Assembly: GCA_900469625.1 (NCBI GenBank)
Contig: UBXV01000008.1
Location: 97,644-161,643, forward strand
Length of the DNA stretch: 64,000 nt
From: Hyphomicrobiales bacterium
GTDB taxonomy: Bacteria; Pseudomonadota; Alphaproteobacteria; Rhizobiales; Rhizobiaceae
Reading direction: 5' to 3'
Part shown: one piece after another, positions 36,592-44,745 of the stretch
Position numbering within the stretch: position 1 is the first letter of the stretch
Layout of the letters: the number at the start of each line of letters is the position of its first letter
Notes under the pieces: generated by a model
Database searches by the model: none
What the model saw: the letters and a program-made list of their open reading frames with translations, nothing else
What the model was told of the DNA's origin: nothing
Translations under genes and position numbers: made by a program

Positions 36592-37728
36592 ATGACGCAA
36601 ATCCTCGAAATCAGCGACCTCAAGGCCCTTGCCAAGCGCCGCGTACCGAAGCTCTTCTTCGACTACGCCGATAGCGGCGCCTGGACCGAGGGCACCTATC
36701 GCGCCAACGAGGAAGATTTCGCCAAGGTGAAGCTGCGTCAGCGGGTGCTGGTCGACATGAGCGACCGTTCGCTGGAGACCACCATGATCGGCCAGAAGGT
36801 GTCGATGCCGGTGGCGCTGGCGCCGACGGGGCTGACGGGCATGCAGCACGCCGATGGCGAAATGCTGGCGGCCCAGGCAGCCGAGGCCTTCGGCGTTCCC
36901 TTCACGCTGTCGACCATGAGCATCTGCTCGATCGAGGACGTCGCCTCGGTCACGACCAAGCCCTTCTGGTTCCAGCTCTATGTCATGCGCGAGCGCGAGT
37001 TCGTGCTCAATCTCATCGACCGCGCCAAGGCTGCCAAGTGCTCGGCGCTGGTCTTGACGCTCGACCTGCAGATCCTCGGCCAGCGCCACAAGGATCTACG
37101 AAACAGCCTGTCGGCGCCGCCGAAGCTCACCCCCAAGCACCTCTGGCAGATGGCGACGCGGCCCGGCTGGTGCATGAAGATGCTCGGCACCAACCGCCGC
37201 ACCTTCCGCAACATCGTCGGCCACGCCAAGAGCGTTACGGACCTCTCCTCGCTCGGCGCCTGGACGACTGAACAGTTCGACCCGCAGCTGTCGTGGAAGG
37301 ACGTCGAGTGGATCAAGGAGCGCTGGGGCGGTCCGCTGATCCTGAAGGGCATCCTCGATCCGGAAGACGCCAAGATGGCGGCTGCGACCGGCGCCGACGC
37401 CATCATCGTCTCCAACCACGGCGGCCGCCAGCTCGACGGCGCCCATTCCTCGATCAGCATGCTGCCGCGCATCGTCGACGCGGTCGGCCACCAGATCGAG
37501 GTGCACATCGACGGCGGCATCCGCTCCGGCCAGGACGTGCTGAAGGCCGTGGCCATGGGCGCCAAGGGCACCTATATCGGCCGCCCCTTCCTCTACGGCC
37601 TCGGCGCCATGGGCAAGGAGGGTGTAACGAAGACGCTGGAAATCATCCGCAAGGAGATGGACATCACCATGGCACTCTGCGGCAAGCGCGATATCAACGA
37701 CGTCGATCGCAGCATTCTGGCGGATTGA
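36592..37728 (+). CDS. lldD: FMN-dependent L-lactate dehydrogenase
   Basis: Respiratory L-lactate to pyruvate oxidation at the inner membrane face, 378 aa. RVPKLFFDYADSGAWTEGTYRANEEDF opens the protein; FQLYVMRER, LTLDLQILGQRHKD, and the catalytic His in SNHGGRQLDGAHSSI, then HIDGGIRSGQDVLKA (FMN phosphate) are present. ATG 36592 has GAAGG eight bases upstream, better than ATG 36577. It sits inside the purine island without a clear metabolic link. Confidence 0.88.
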   Translation: MTQILEISDLKALAKRRVPKLFFDYADSGAWTEGTYRANEEDFAKVKLRQRVLVDMSDRSLETTMIGQKVSMPVALAPTGLTGMQHADGEMLAAQAAEAFGVPFTLSTMSICSIEDVASVTTKPFWFQLYVMREREFVLNLIDRAKAAKCSALVLTLDLQILGQRHKDLRNSLSAPPKLTPKHLWQMATRPGWCMKMLGTNRRTFRNIVGHAKSVTDLSSLGAWTTEQFDPQLSWKDVEWIKERWGGPLILKGILDPEDAKMAAATGADAIIVSNHGGRQLDGAHSSISMLPRIVDAVGHQIEVHIDGGIRSGQDVLKAVAMGAKGTYIGRPFLYGLGAMGKEGVTKTLEIIRKEMDITMALCGKRDINDVDRSILAD

Positions 37729-37809
37729 TCGCGCGCCGGCCAGCCGGCGGCTCCGGATTGTTTGCATGGGAATTCGGCGGCGGGCTGGCCTTCCGGCCGC
37801 AATGGCGCG

Positions 37810-38673
37810 CTATACTTTCATGCTCGACAACATTAACGGTCGTCCTTCGGGTGGATATGGCCCTCGTACCATGCACCCGGTATCGACCGGCACGTTTTCT
37901 TCTGGCGCCCATCCAAGCCGGTCCGGTGTCAAATGCACATCGATGCGCGCTCCGTCATAACCCAATGCGGCAGCGATATCCTCCAGCGAAGGTATGGAAG
38001 GCGCCACGACATCGAGCAATGTCACGGGCGCTTGATCGTGGCCTTTGACTGCGACAACGGCATCGAGATCGAAGAGATGTATCAGCTCGATCTCCGGACA
38101 TTCGACGGCCTTCAGCATGAAAAGTGCGGGATGATCGCAGGCGGCAGCCAGGAGAGAAGTCGGAACCCGACGCGCGAAGAGATCGAGCAGGAGCGTCACA
38201 TCTGCTTTGCTCGTCAGCGAAAGCCGCCGGGATTTTGACGGACGCTGCTCTAAAGGTAAAATTCCGCTGAAGACGGATTCGCGAACCGATCGAAAGCCGA
38301 AAGGCGCGTAGAGGTTCGGCGTGCCAGTGGCAAGGGTCACCAGGCTGACCCGAGCGTCGGCATAGTCGAGAGCGCGATGCATGAGGTCGCGGAACAATCC
38401 TTGGCCACGCAATTCGGGTCTGACAGCGGCGGACTGCACGCCATAAGCCCGAACCTGCTCGCCCGAAAGCCAAAGCTGGCGCTGGTAAAGACTGACATTT
38501 GCGACCAGCTCGCCGCCGCGCCACCAACCAAACGCAACAACGCTCGGATCGTGACCCAGCGTGTTCAGCGGAGAAATGTCGACCCCGAACACATCGCGTA
38601 TGAGCTTTGTCAGCTCAGACAACCCTTCCGGGGAGTGAGCGTAGTCTGAACGGAGCTGAAGCCCAGAGTGCAT
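37810..38673 (-). CDS. GNAT-family acetyltransferase (Eis-like two-domain)
   Basis: 287 aa, longer than single-domain GNATs. The N-terminal GNAT core has VRPELRGQGLFRDLMHRAL (acetyl-CoA pyrophosphate loop, about residues 86-104) and NLYAPFGFRSV. The C-terminal ~140 residues are a second, degenerate domain. The ATG at 38673 has AGAGG six bases upstream. It follows uraH by 35 nt on the same strand and may be cotranscribed, but its base composition appears somewhat less GC-rich than its neighbours. Substrate unknown. Confidence 0.8.
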   Translation of the reverse strand: MHSGLQLRSDYAHSPEGLSELTKLIRDVFGVDISPLNTLGHDPSVVAFGWWRGGELVANVSLYQRQLWLSGEQVRAYGVQSAAVRPELRGQGLFRDLMHRALDYADARVSLVTLATGTPNLYAPFGFRSVRESVFSGILPLEQRPSKSRRLSLTSKADVTLLLDLFARRVPTSLLAAACDHPALFMLKAVECPEIELIHLFDLDAVVAVKGHDQAPVTLLDVVAPSIPSLEDIAAALGYDGARIDVHLTPDRLGWAPEENVPVDTGCMVRGPYPPEGRPLMLSSMKV

Positions 38674-38708
38674 CAATTACCTCTCGCACCGTCTCCATTG
38701 CATCGCCG

Positions 38709-39071
38709 TCAACTGCCGCGATAGGTGGAATAGCCGTAGGGCGAAAGCAGCAGCGGCACGTGGTAGTGGCTGCCCGGATCGGCGATGCCGAAGCGCAAGG
38801 GGATCAGGTCGAGGAAGGCCGGCTCCGGCAAATCCGTGCCGATGCGGCGCAGATAGTCGCCAGCATGAAACACCAGCTCATAGCTGCCGGCCATGAAGCC
38901 GGCGCCCTCGACCATCGGTCCGTCGACGCGGCCGTCGCTGTTCGTGTGCACGGTGCGCATCAGTTGCCGCTGATTGCCCTCGAGCCAATAGAGATCGATA
39001 CGCAGGCCTTCGGCGGGTTTGCCGAGTGCTGTGTCGAGAACATGGGTGGTCAGGCGGCCGGTGCTGCTCAT
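38709..39071 (-). CDS. uraH: 5-Hydroxyisourate hydrolase
   Basis: Transthyretin-like hydrolase, 120 aa. [16 protein letters not shown] contains the first active-site His, and the C-terminal YRGS is the family signature tetrapeptide; [19 protein letters not shown] carries the other catalytic His/Arg region. It acts on the product of PuuD. AGGAAGAG precedes the ATG. Confidence 0.95.
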   Translation of the reverse strand: MSSTGRLTTHVLDTALGKPAEGLRIDLYWLEGNQRQLMRTVHTNSDGRVDGPMVEGAGFMAGSYELVFHAGDYLRRIGTDLPEPAFLDLIPLRFGIADPGSHYHVPLLLSPYGYSTYRGS

Positions 39072-39084
39072 CGCGTCTCTTCCT

Positions 39085-39582
39085 TCAGATTGCGCTTTCG
39101 ATGACGAAAGGCTCTTCGTAGAAATACTCTTCGAGATTGTTGCCCGGCCCCTCGCGGTCGACGACGATGAAGTCGTTGACAGCGCCCACCGTCATCAGCG
39201 GATGATGCCAGACATTGCGGCCGTAATTGACGCCTTGGCGACCATGCGCCCGGAACACCCGCGGCGCGCCCGGCTTGCCGCCCTCGTCCTCGGCGACGAC
39301 CACCAGCCAGGGCCGGTCGTCGAGCGGAGAGAAGCTCTGGCTGCCAAGGGGATGCCGTTCCATCATTGCGACCGAATAGGGGAAGGGCCGTGGCTGTCCG
39401 CGAAAGATGTTGATGATGACATTGGCGCCCTCGCCGGTGACATCGGCGCGCGCAAGGCCGTGGAAGCGCTCGGTGTTGCCACCGTTGATAAAGCGCATCG
39501 ACGCCGGGTCAGCCTCGATGACCGTGCCGAAGGGGGCGAACGCATCCTGCGTCAGGGGTTCGATCGAAAGAATGCGCGACAT
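39085..39582 (-). CDS. allA: Ureidoglycolate lyase
   Basis: Cupin enzyme releasing urea and glyoxylate from ureidoglycolate, 165 aa. [43 protein letters not shown] and [10 protein letters not shown] are family hallmarks. There is no strong ribosome binding site at its ATG; the start overlaps the stop of a 34-codon ORF (TGATG), so translation is probably coupled. uraH follows after 13 nt. Confidence 0.93.
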   Translation of the reverse strand: MSRILSIEPLTQDAFAPFGTVIEADPASMRFINGGNTERFHGLARADVTGEGANVIINIFRGQPRPFPYSVAMMERHPLGSQSFSPLDDRPWLVVVAEDEGGKPGAPRVFRAHGRQGVNYGRNVWHHPLMTVGAVNDFIVVDREGPGNNLEEYFYEEPFVIESAI

Positions 39583-39686
39583 CAGGCAATGACCCCGCGG
39601 CTGTTGCTGCCGGCGGGTTTGGCATGATCCGGTTCGACTACCCTCCATAGCGGCGAGAGCAGAGTGCGAACGGGCAAGTCAGGCAT
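39582..39686 (-). CDS. 34-codon ORF coupled between uraD and allA
   Basis: Codes for a 34-aa peptide starting MPDLPVRTLLSPLW. Its ATG has a strong Shine-Dalgarno (AGGAGA, 5-nt spacing), which lies inside the last codons of uraD. The ATG overlaps the uraD 3' end in another frame, and the stop overlaps the allA ATG by one base. No membrane segment or known domain. It could be a genuine small protein, or a translational coupler carrying ribosomes to allA. Confidence 0.55.
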   Translation of the reverse strand: MPDLPVRTLLSPLWRVVEPDHAKPAGSNSRGVIA

Positions 39687-40182
39687 TTTCGTCTCCTGGA
39701 AGCATGGATTGCAGCCGCAGACGAGCGATTTTCTCCACCTGCGCACAGGCGGTCTCAAATTCCTCTTCGGTCGAATTGTCAATGCGCCTTTCGAACGAGG
39801 CGAGAATATCGTTCTTCGTCAGACCCTTGACGGCGATGATGAAGGGAAAGCCGAACTTCTGCGTATAGGCCTCGTTGAGCGCCGTGAAGCGGGCATGCTC
39901 CTCGGCCGAAAGGCGATCGAGGCCGGCCGACGCCTGTTCGGCGGTGGAGTCCGCCGTCAGCTTGCCGGCGACAGCGAGCTTGCCGGCGAGATCCGGATGT
40001 GCCCGCAGCACAGCGAGCCTCTCGCGCGGCAATCCCGCGCGAAAGGCCTGGCAAAGGGCCGAATGCACATTGCCGGCTGAAAGTCCGCTCGCGGCCGCCC
40101 GGTCGTAGGCCCGTTCGGCAACCCAGGGAGAATGCTCGAACACGCCGCCGAAGCGGCTGACGAAGGCGTCGCGATCGGACAT
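39679..40182 (-). CDS. uraD: OHCU decarboxylase
   Basis: 2-oxo-4-hydroxy-4-carboxy-5-ureidoimidazoline decarboxylase, 167 aa, producing S-allantoin. The helical fold motif FGGVFEHSPWVAE (N-terminal), the LRAHPDLAGKLA segment with the catalytic His, FGFPFIIAVKG and the RIDNSTEEEFETA helix are present. The ATG overlaps the puuE stop (TGATG). Confidence 0.94.
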   Translation of the reverse strand: MSDRDAFVSRFGGVFEHSPWVAERAYDRAAASGLSAGNVHSALCQAFRAGLPRERLAVLRAHPDLAGKLAVAGKLTADSTAEQASAGLDRLSAEEHARFTALNEAYTQKFGFPFIIAVKGLTKNDILASFERRIDNSTEEEFETACAQVEKIARLRLQSMLPGDENA

Positions 40183-41111
40183 CAGAGAGCCCCTTCCGGC
40201 TTGTGGTGTTCGTACCAGTGGCGGGCGATATCGATGCGCCTGGGCACCCAGACCTTGTCATGCGACAGGACGTAGTCGACGAAACGTGCGAGCGCCGCAG
40301 CGCGTCCCGGACGGCCGACCAGGCGGCAGTGCAGGCCGATGTTCATCATCTTGGCGTCGCCCGCCTTGCCTTCCTCGTAGAGCACGTCGAACGTGTCCTT
40401 GAGATAGGTGAAGAACTGATCGCCGGAGTTGAAGCCCTGGTTGGTCGCAAAGCGCATATCATTGGCGTCGAGCGTATAGGGGATGATCAGATGCGGCTTG
40501 TCGGCCGCAAGCCCCGGCACCCAGTAGGGCAGTTCGTCGGCATAGCTGTCGCTGGAATAGAGGAACCCGCCCTCTTCCAGCACCAGCTTCAGCGTGTTGT
40601 TCGACGGCTTGCCCTGGTAAAGCCCGAGCGGACGCTCGCCGGTGAGCTCCGTGTGCAGCCGCACCACCTCGCGGATGTGCTCGCGTTCCACCTCTTCGGG
40701 GAAATCCTTGTATTCGAGCCAGCGCAGACCGTGGCTGGCAATTTCCCAGCCCGCTTCCTTCATGGCGGCAACCGCTTCCGGGTTGCGCGCCATCGCCTGC
40801 GTCACGCCATAGACCGTCAACGGCACGTCGCGGCTGGTGAACATACGCCAGAGCCGCCAGAAACCGGCGCGGGACCCGTATTCGTAGATCGATTCCATGT
40901 TGAGGTTGCGCTGGCCCGGCCAGGGCTGCGCGCCGACGATCTCAGAAAGAAGACTTTCCGACGCCGGGTCGCCATCGAGGATGCAGCTTTCGCCACCCTC
41001 TTCGTAGTTGAGGACGAACTGAACGGCGATCCGCGCATCGCCCGGCCAGTTTGCCTTGGGCGGGTTGCGGCCATAGCCGACGAGGTCGCGTGCATAGGTA
41101 GTCTCAGACAT
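40182..41111 (-). CDS. puuE: Allantoinase PuuE (polysaccharide-deacetylase fold)
   Basis: Metal-independent or atypical allantoinase of the carbohydrate esterase 4 fold, 309 aa. N-terminal YARDLVGYGRNPPKANWPG, VQFVLNYEEGGE, NMESIYEYGSRAGFWR, ASHGLRWLEY and DSYADELPYW are characteristic. It hydrolyses allantoin to allantoate. ATG 41111 has GGGTG eight bases upstream. It is the first gene of the minus-strand set puuE-uraD-ORF-allA-uraH. Confidence 0.93.
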   Translation of the reverse strand: MSETTYARDLVGYGRNPPKANWPGDARIAVQFVLNYEEGGESCILDGDPASESLLSEIVGAQPWPGQRNLNMESIYEYGSRAGFWRLWRMFTSRDVPLTVYGVTQAMARNPEAVAAMKEAGWEIASHGLRWLEYKDFPEEVEREHIREVVRLHTELTGERPLGLYQGKPSNNTLKLVLEEGGFLYSSDSYADELPYWVPGLAADKPHLIIPYTLDANDMRFATNQGFNSGDQFFTYLKDTFDVLYEEGKAGDAKMMNIGLHCRLVGRPGRAAALARFVDYVLSHDKVWVPRRIDIARHWYEHHKPEGAL

Positions 41112-41189
41112 CAAATCACCCTTCGAATTTTCCGGAACGGTATCATTGCCGACCGGATTGTCGAGACAAAATGACGTCAGTGCAGACGG

Positions 41190-41990
41190 TTAGCGGCCCG
41201 CCATCAGCGCGGCCACCATCCGCGACAGAGGCGGAATTGGGCTCGGCGCAAGTGTCGCGTCAAGCGTTCCCCGCTTGATCCGGTCAGCTCGCTTGGACGC
41301 GGAAATCTTGCCGAGCGGGTGCTGCGAGTGCACGCGCATCGGCGCACCCGATTCCTGTTCGACGAACAGCGCCAGACTGCCGATCGTCAAGGGCTGCGCC
41401 AGGCAGGGTTCGAACAGACCCCGCAGCGGCGCCTCGATGCGGCGCAATGCATCCTGGTTGAGCGGCCCGGTCAGCATCATGTGGAAGCGATACTCATCCA
41501 TCACATGCGGGTTTCCCCAGCGATGCAGATTGGAAAACTGCGGCGCCGACAACCGGTCGGGGTCCGAGCGCTCGATGTCGTCTTCGCTCAGCGGCGCCCG
41601 GAACGGGTCGAACTCCTGGATGACGCTGGCGGCAAGCAGATGCATCGCGGTGCTGGGGATCTGCGGCATCAGCCCCCAGCACGAACCGAGCCGCGCCACT
41701 TCGAGCCGCTCGATCTCGAACGGCGTCTGGGCGCTGGCAAAGTGCATCAGAGCTTTCAAAAGCTGCGCCTCATCCATGTCAGGGCTGAGCCTGAAGGGCG
41801 ACATCACCACCGCCTGGAAGCCGAAGCGACGCGGAACCGCGGTATGGAAGGCAATCTCGGACGTGGTCAGCCCCGAAATTGACGCCGGTTCGGCCGGCTC
41901 CCCGGAATAGACATTGCGACCGAGCCAGCTGGCGGCAACCGTGGAAAGCGGATCGGCCATCGGCGGCGTGAAACAAATGGCGTAGCGCAT
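41190..41990 (-). CDS. DUF1045 protein with degenerate 2H phosphoesterase motifs
   Basis: 266 aa, DUF1045 (a 2H-phosphoesterase-like family otherwise found in phosphonate operons). The start MRYAICFTPP and RRFGFQAVVMSPFRL, YRFHMMLTGPL and LFVEQESGAPMRV blocks fix the family. From memory the family carries two HxT motifs (GFHATLK and FHxTLTG); here they read Q59-A-V and H170-M-M, so phosphodiesterase activity is doubtful. GGAG is eight bases before ATG 41990. It lies 78 nt upstream of puuE on the same strand. No phn genes occur here. Confidence 0.72.
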   Translation of the reverse strand: MRYAICFTPPMADPLSTVAASWLGRNVYSGEPAEPASISGLTTSEIAFHTAVPRRFGFQAVVMSPFRLSPDMDEAQLLKALMHFASAQTPFEIERLEVARLGSCWGLMPQIPSTAMHLLAASVIQEFDPFRAPLSEDDIERSDPDRLSAPQFSNLHRWGNPHVMDEYRFHMMLTGPLNQDALRRIEAPLRGLFEPCLAQPLTIGSLALFVEQESGAPMRVHSQHPLGKISASKRADRIKRGTLDATLAPSPIPPLSRMVAALMAGR

Positions 41991-42263
41991 GCGCATGCTC
42001 CGGAAATCCGTGCCGGTGCGGGCCGGCGACCACAATCGTCGCCAAGGCACGGCACTGGCTCAAAACCAAAGAGCTTCCGCAATGCCCGCCAACGGGAAAC
42101 GCGGCGCTCCATGCCCCGCGTCTTAGGTGATTTGCGTGACAGATTGACGAAGCGCGCGGGGCAAAACCGCACGATCCACCTGCCGTCGATCCGTCGATTT
42201 TTTCGGAACCATCACGCCGACCAGCCGTTCCACAGAGGTAGCAAACAACGATGGAGAAGAAGC

Positions 42264-42653
42264 GTGACCTATCACAATGCGAACCTTCAGGACGCCAGGA
42301 TCAAGGAAACCCACGACCTGATCGCCAGCGACAAGGTTGAAGGCACGAAGGTCTATGGCGCCGACAGCAAGCACATCGGCTCGATCGAGCGCGTGATCAT
42401 CGAAAAACGCAGCGGTCGCGTGGCTTATGCCGTGCTCGGCTTCGGTGGCTTCCTCGGCATCGGCGAAGACCACTATCCCCTGCCCTGGGCGAAGCTGACC
42501 TATGACGAGAACCTCGGCGGCTATCGTACTGACGTGACTCGCGAACAGGTCGAAAAGGCGCCGAAATATCACGGCACCGAAGAGTACGACTGGAACGCCG
42601 AGAACGGACGCCGGGTCTACGATTATTACGGCGTGCCGCCCTACTGGATGTAA
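42264..42653 (+). CDS. PRC-barrel domain protein
   Basis: 129 aa, starting at GTG with GGAGAAG five bases upstream. The PRC-barrel core (GTKVYGADSKHIGSIERVIIEKRSG, about residues 21-45) and the YPLPWAKLTYDENLGGYRTDVT segment are clear; the C-terminus is Tyr-rich. Stand-alone PRC-barrel proteins of this type are common and stress-induced in rhizobia. Function unknown. A strong terminator follows. Confidence 0.82.
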   Translation: MTYHNANLQDARIKETHDLIASDKVEGTKVYGADSKHIGSIERVIIEKRSGRVAYAVLGFGGFLGIGEDHYPLPWAKLTYDENLGGYRTDVTREQVEKAPKYHGTEEYDWNAENGRRVYDYYGVPPYWM

Positions 42654-42684
42654 CGGTCGGTCATTCCTGCCGCCAGGATTATGG

Positions 42685-42710
42685 GGCTCCGCCGGTGGCG
42701 GAGCCTTTTT
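42685..42710 (+). terminator. Intrinsic terminator after the PRC-barrel gene
   Basis: GGCTCCGCC, loop GGT, GGCGGAGCC, then five T. Confidence 0.92.
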
Positions 42711-42722
42711 CATGCTCGCGGC

Positions 42723-43865
42723 TTAAAGATGTTTCTCGCGAAGGGCCGCTATGTGATTCCGGCACAAGAAGGAATCGGGGATGTCGATCGTCGGTCGGCC
42801 GGCGATCTCGTCGATGACGAAGCGCGAAAGGCGGTGGGCAATGCCGAAGCTCACCTTGAAGCCGCCTGTCAGGATCGACAGGTTGGCGTGATCCGGATGG
42901 CGACCGACCATCGGCTCCCGGCCGGCCGATTTCGGCCGGATCCCTGCCCAGCGCTCCACCATCTCGGCGCCACGCAACGCCGGGACCAGCACCTCGGCGC
43001 GTCCAAGCAACTCGGTCAGCAGTTCATCCGTCGACAGCGGATTGGCGTATCGGTTTTCGCTCGTGCTGCCGACGGCGACGTGTCCGTCGTCATGGGCGAC
43101 GATATAGACGCCGTCGGTGAAGATGACGGGCAGTTGCGGATCCACATCGGCGAGAAGCAGCGCCGCCTGGCCCTTGACCCCTGTGCCACTCGGTTCGCGC
43201 AGAGGTCCGCAAAGCGCGTCGATCAGCGGGAAGCTGCCGACGCCCGCGGCAAGCACGCAGTGGCCGAAGGCGATTTCGGTACCGTCGGTCAGTTCGGCTC
43301 GCCCCCGTCCGGGATGAATGGCCCGAACGCGGGCCCCCACGACGATCCGCGCGTTCGGCGCATGCGCCAGCGCGGCGCGCAGGACCGTCAGCATCTGGCG
43401 CGGGGCAAGCCGGCCACCAAGTGTATCGAGCACAAGTCCGTGGGCCGCCGCTTCCGCACCCAGCGAGCCGGAGGGAACCGCATCCTGCACGTGCCAGAAG
43501 AACTGACGATCACCCGCTCGCCAGTTCTGCAGCGCATCCTGTTCGTGACGCAACGCGATCTCGCGCAAATGCGGCTTGGCAAGCGGCATGATCCTGCCGC
43601 TTCGACGGTAGCCGGCGGAAAGGCCGGTTTCGGCCTCGAGCGCTGCGACTTCGCTTTCGAGCGACACGAGCGCATCGAACTGGAATTGTTTCTTGGCGTT
43701 CCATTTGTCGGGCATATGCGGCATCAGCGCGCCGAGGATGCCGCCGCTGGCGCCGGCGCCGATTTGGCGCTCTTCGACCAGGCAGACGCTCATGCCCGCG
43801 CGCACCGCCGTGAGGGCTGCCCACAGCCCCATGATGCCGCCGCCGACGATCAAAACTTCGCTCAT
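42723..43865 (-). CDS. FAD-dependent oxidoreductase (DAO family, MnmC-C/glycine-oxidase-like)
   Basis: 380 aa. The N-terminal FAD-binding GGGIMGLWAALTAVRAGMSVCLVEE, GAGASGGILGALMPHMPD and the C-terminal AGIRPKSAGREPMVGRHPD are typical of D-amino acid oxidase-fold enzymes. It is divergent from mnmD with only 38 bp between starts. In many bacteria the MnmD-like methyltransferase and a DAO-fold FAD domain are fused as MnmC, so this may be the unlinked FAD half, acting on 5-carboxymethylaminomethyl-uridine in tRNA; sarcosine/glycine oxidase is the alternative. Confidence 0.78.
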   Translation of the reverse strand: MSEVLIVGGGIMGLWAALTAVRAGMSVCLVEERQIGAGASGGILGALMPHMPDKWNAKKQFQFDALVSLESEVAALEAETGLSAGYRRSGRIMPLAKPHLREIALRHEQDALQNWRAGDRQFFWHVQDAVPSGSLGAEAAAHGLVLDTLGGRLAPRQMLTVLRAALAHAPNARIVVGARVRAIHPGRGRAELTDGTEIAFGHCVLAAGVGSFPLIDALCGPLREPSGTGVKGQAALLLADVDPQLPVIFTDGVYIVAHDDGHVAVGSTSENRYANPLSTDELLTELLGRAEVLVPALRGAEMVERWAGIRPKSAGREPMVGRHPDHANLSILTGGFKVSFGIAHRLSRFVIDEIAGRPTIDIPDSFLCRNHIAALREKHL

Positions 43866-43903
43866 CGATTGACCTTCTCCGGTGGCGGGATTATCGCCAT
43901 CGC

Positions 43904-44620
43904 ATGACAGGATCCGCCGCAGAACCGAACCAGCCCCCGGCCCATCAAAGCCTCGATTGGCACGAGGGCGATATGCCTTATTCGCGCGAATTTGGCGATC
44001 ACTTTTATTGCCGCACCGATGGTCGGCTGGAATGCGGGCACGTCTTTCTGTCCGGCAACGGCCTGCCCGAACGCTGGGCTTCGGGCGGCGCGTTCACGAT
44101 CGGCGAACTGGGCTTCGGCACCGGCCTCAATTTTTGCGAAACCTGGCGGCAGTGGAAGCTGGCCGCGACAGGTGGCACGCTTCATTTCGTCAGCTTCGAG
44201 CGCTTTCCGATGCAGGCGGAAGAAATCTCGCGCGCGCTTGCCCACTGGCCGGAGATCGACACGGAACGGCTTGCCCTTTCCGCCCGCTGGCCGGCTGCGA
44301 GCGACGGCAGGATCGAGATCGATTTCGGCGACGGCGTTCGTCTCACCGTCGTCTGCGGCCCGGCGCTGGAGAGCCTCCCCCAGGCAACCGAGTGCTTCGA
44401 CGCCTGGTTCCTCGATGGCTTTGCGCCATCGCGCAATCCCGACATGTGGTCGGAAGAGCTGATGCAGCTTGCATTCGACCGGACCGCGTCCGGCGGCAGC
44501 TTCGCCACCTATGCCGCCGCCGGCTTCGTGCGCCGCAATCTGCAGGCGGCAGGCTTTGTCGTCGAGAGGCAGAAGGGCTTTGCCGGCAAACGCGAAATGC
44601 TACGCGGCGACAAGGCCTGA
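43904..44620 (+). CDS. mnmD: tRNA (mnm5s2U34) methyltransferase domain protein
   Basis: 238 aa methyltransferase corresponding to the N-terminal half of MnmC. LDWHEGDMPYSREFGDHFYC, SGNGLPERWASGGAFTIGELGFGTGLNF (SAM motif I) and the catalytic Asp motif DAWFLDGFAPSRNPDMWSEE are diagnostic. It methylates nm5U34 to mnm5U34 in tRNA wobble bases. Stand-alone, as in several alphaproteobacteria; the FAD partner is divergent. Confidence 0.88.
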   Translation: MTGSAAEPNQPPAHQSLDWHEGDMPYSREFGDHFYCRTDGRLECGHVFLSGNGLPERWASGGAFTIGELGFGTGLNFCETWRQWKLAATGGTLHFVSFERFPMQAEEISRALAHWPEIDTERLALSARWPAASDGRIEIDFGDGVRLTVVCGPALESLPQATECFDAWFLDGFAPSRNPDMWSEELMQLAFDRTASGGSFATYAAAGFVRRNLQAAGFVVERQKGFAGKREMLRGDKA

Positions 44621-44745
44621 CTTGGCGCTGAGCGCCGCGTTTTCACGGCCTTTACTCCACCAGAGAACTGAACTGTCGCAAATGGCGGGGGCATCGGGCC
44701 CAAAAATCTGCGACAGAAATCCATCGGCAACGCGGTGGGTTTCTC

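Noticed and set aside
39620..39660. GGTTCGA sequence like a tRNA T-loop
   Set aside because: No cloverleaf could be formed around it; it lies in the uraD-allA coupling ORF.
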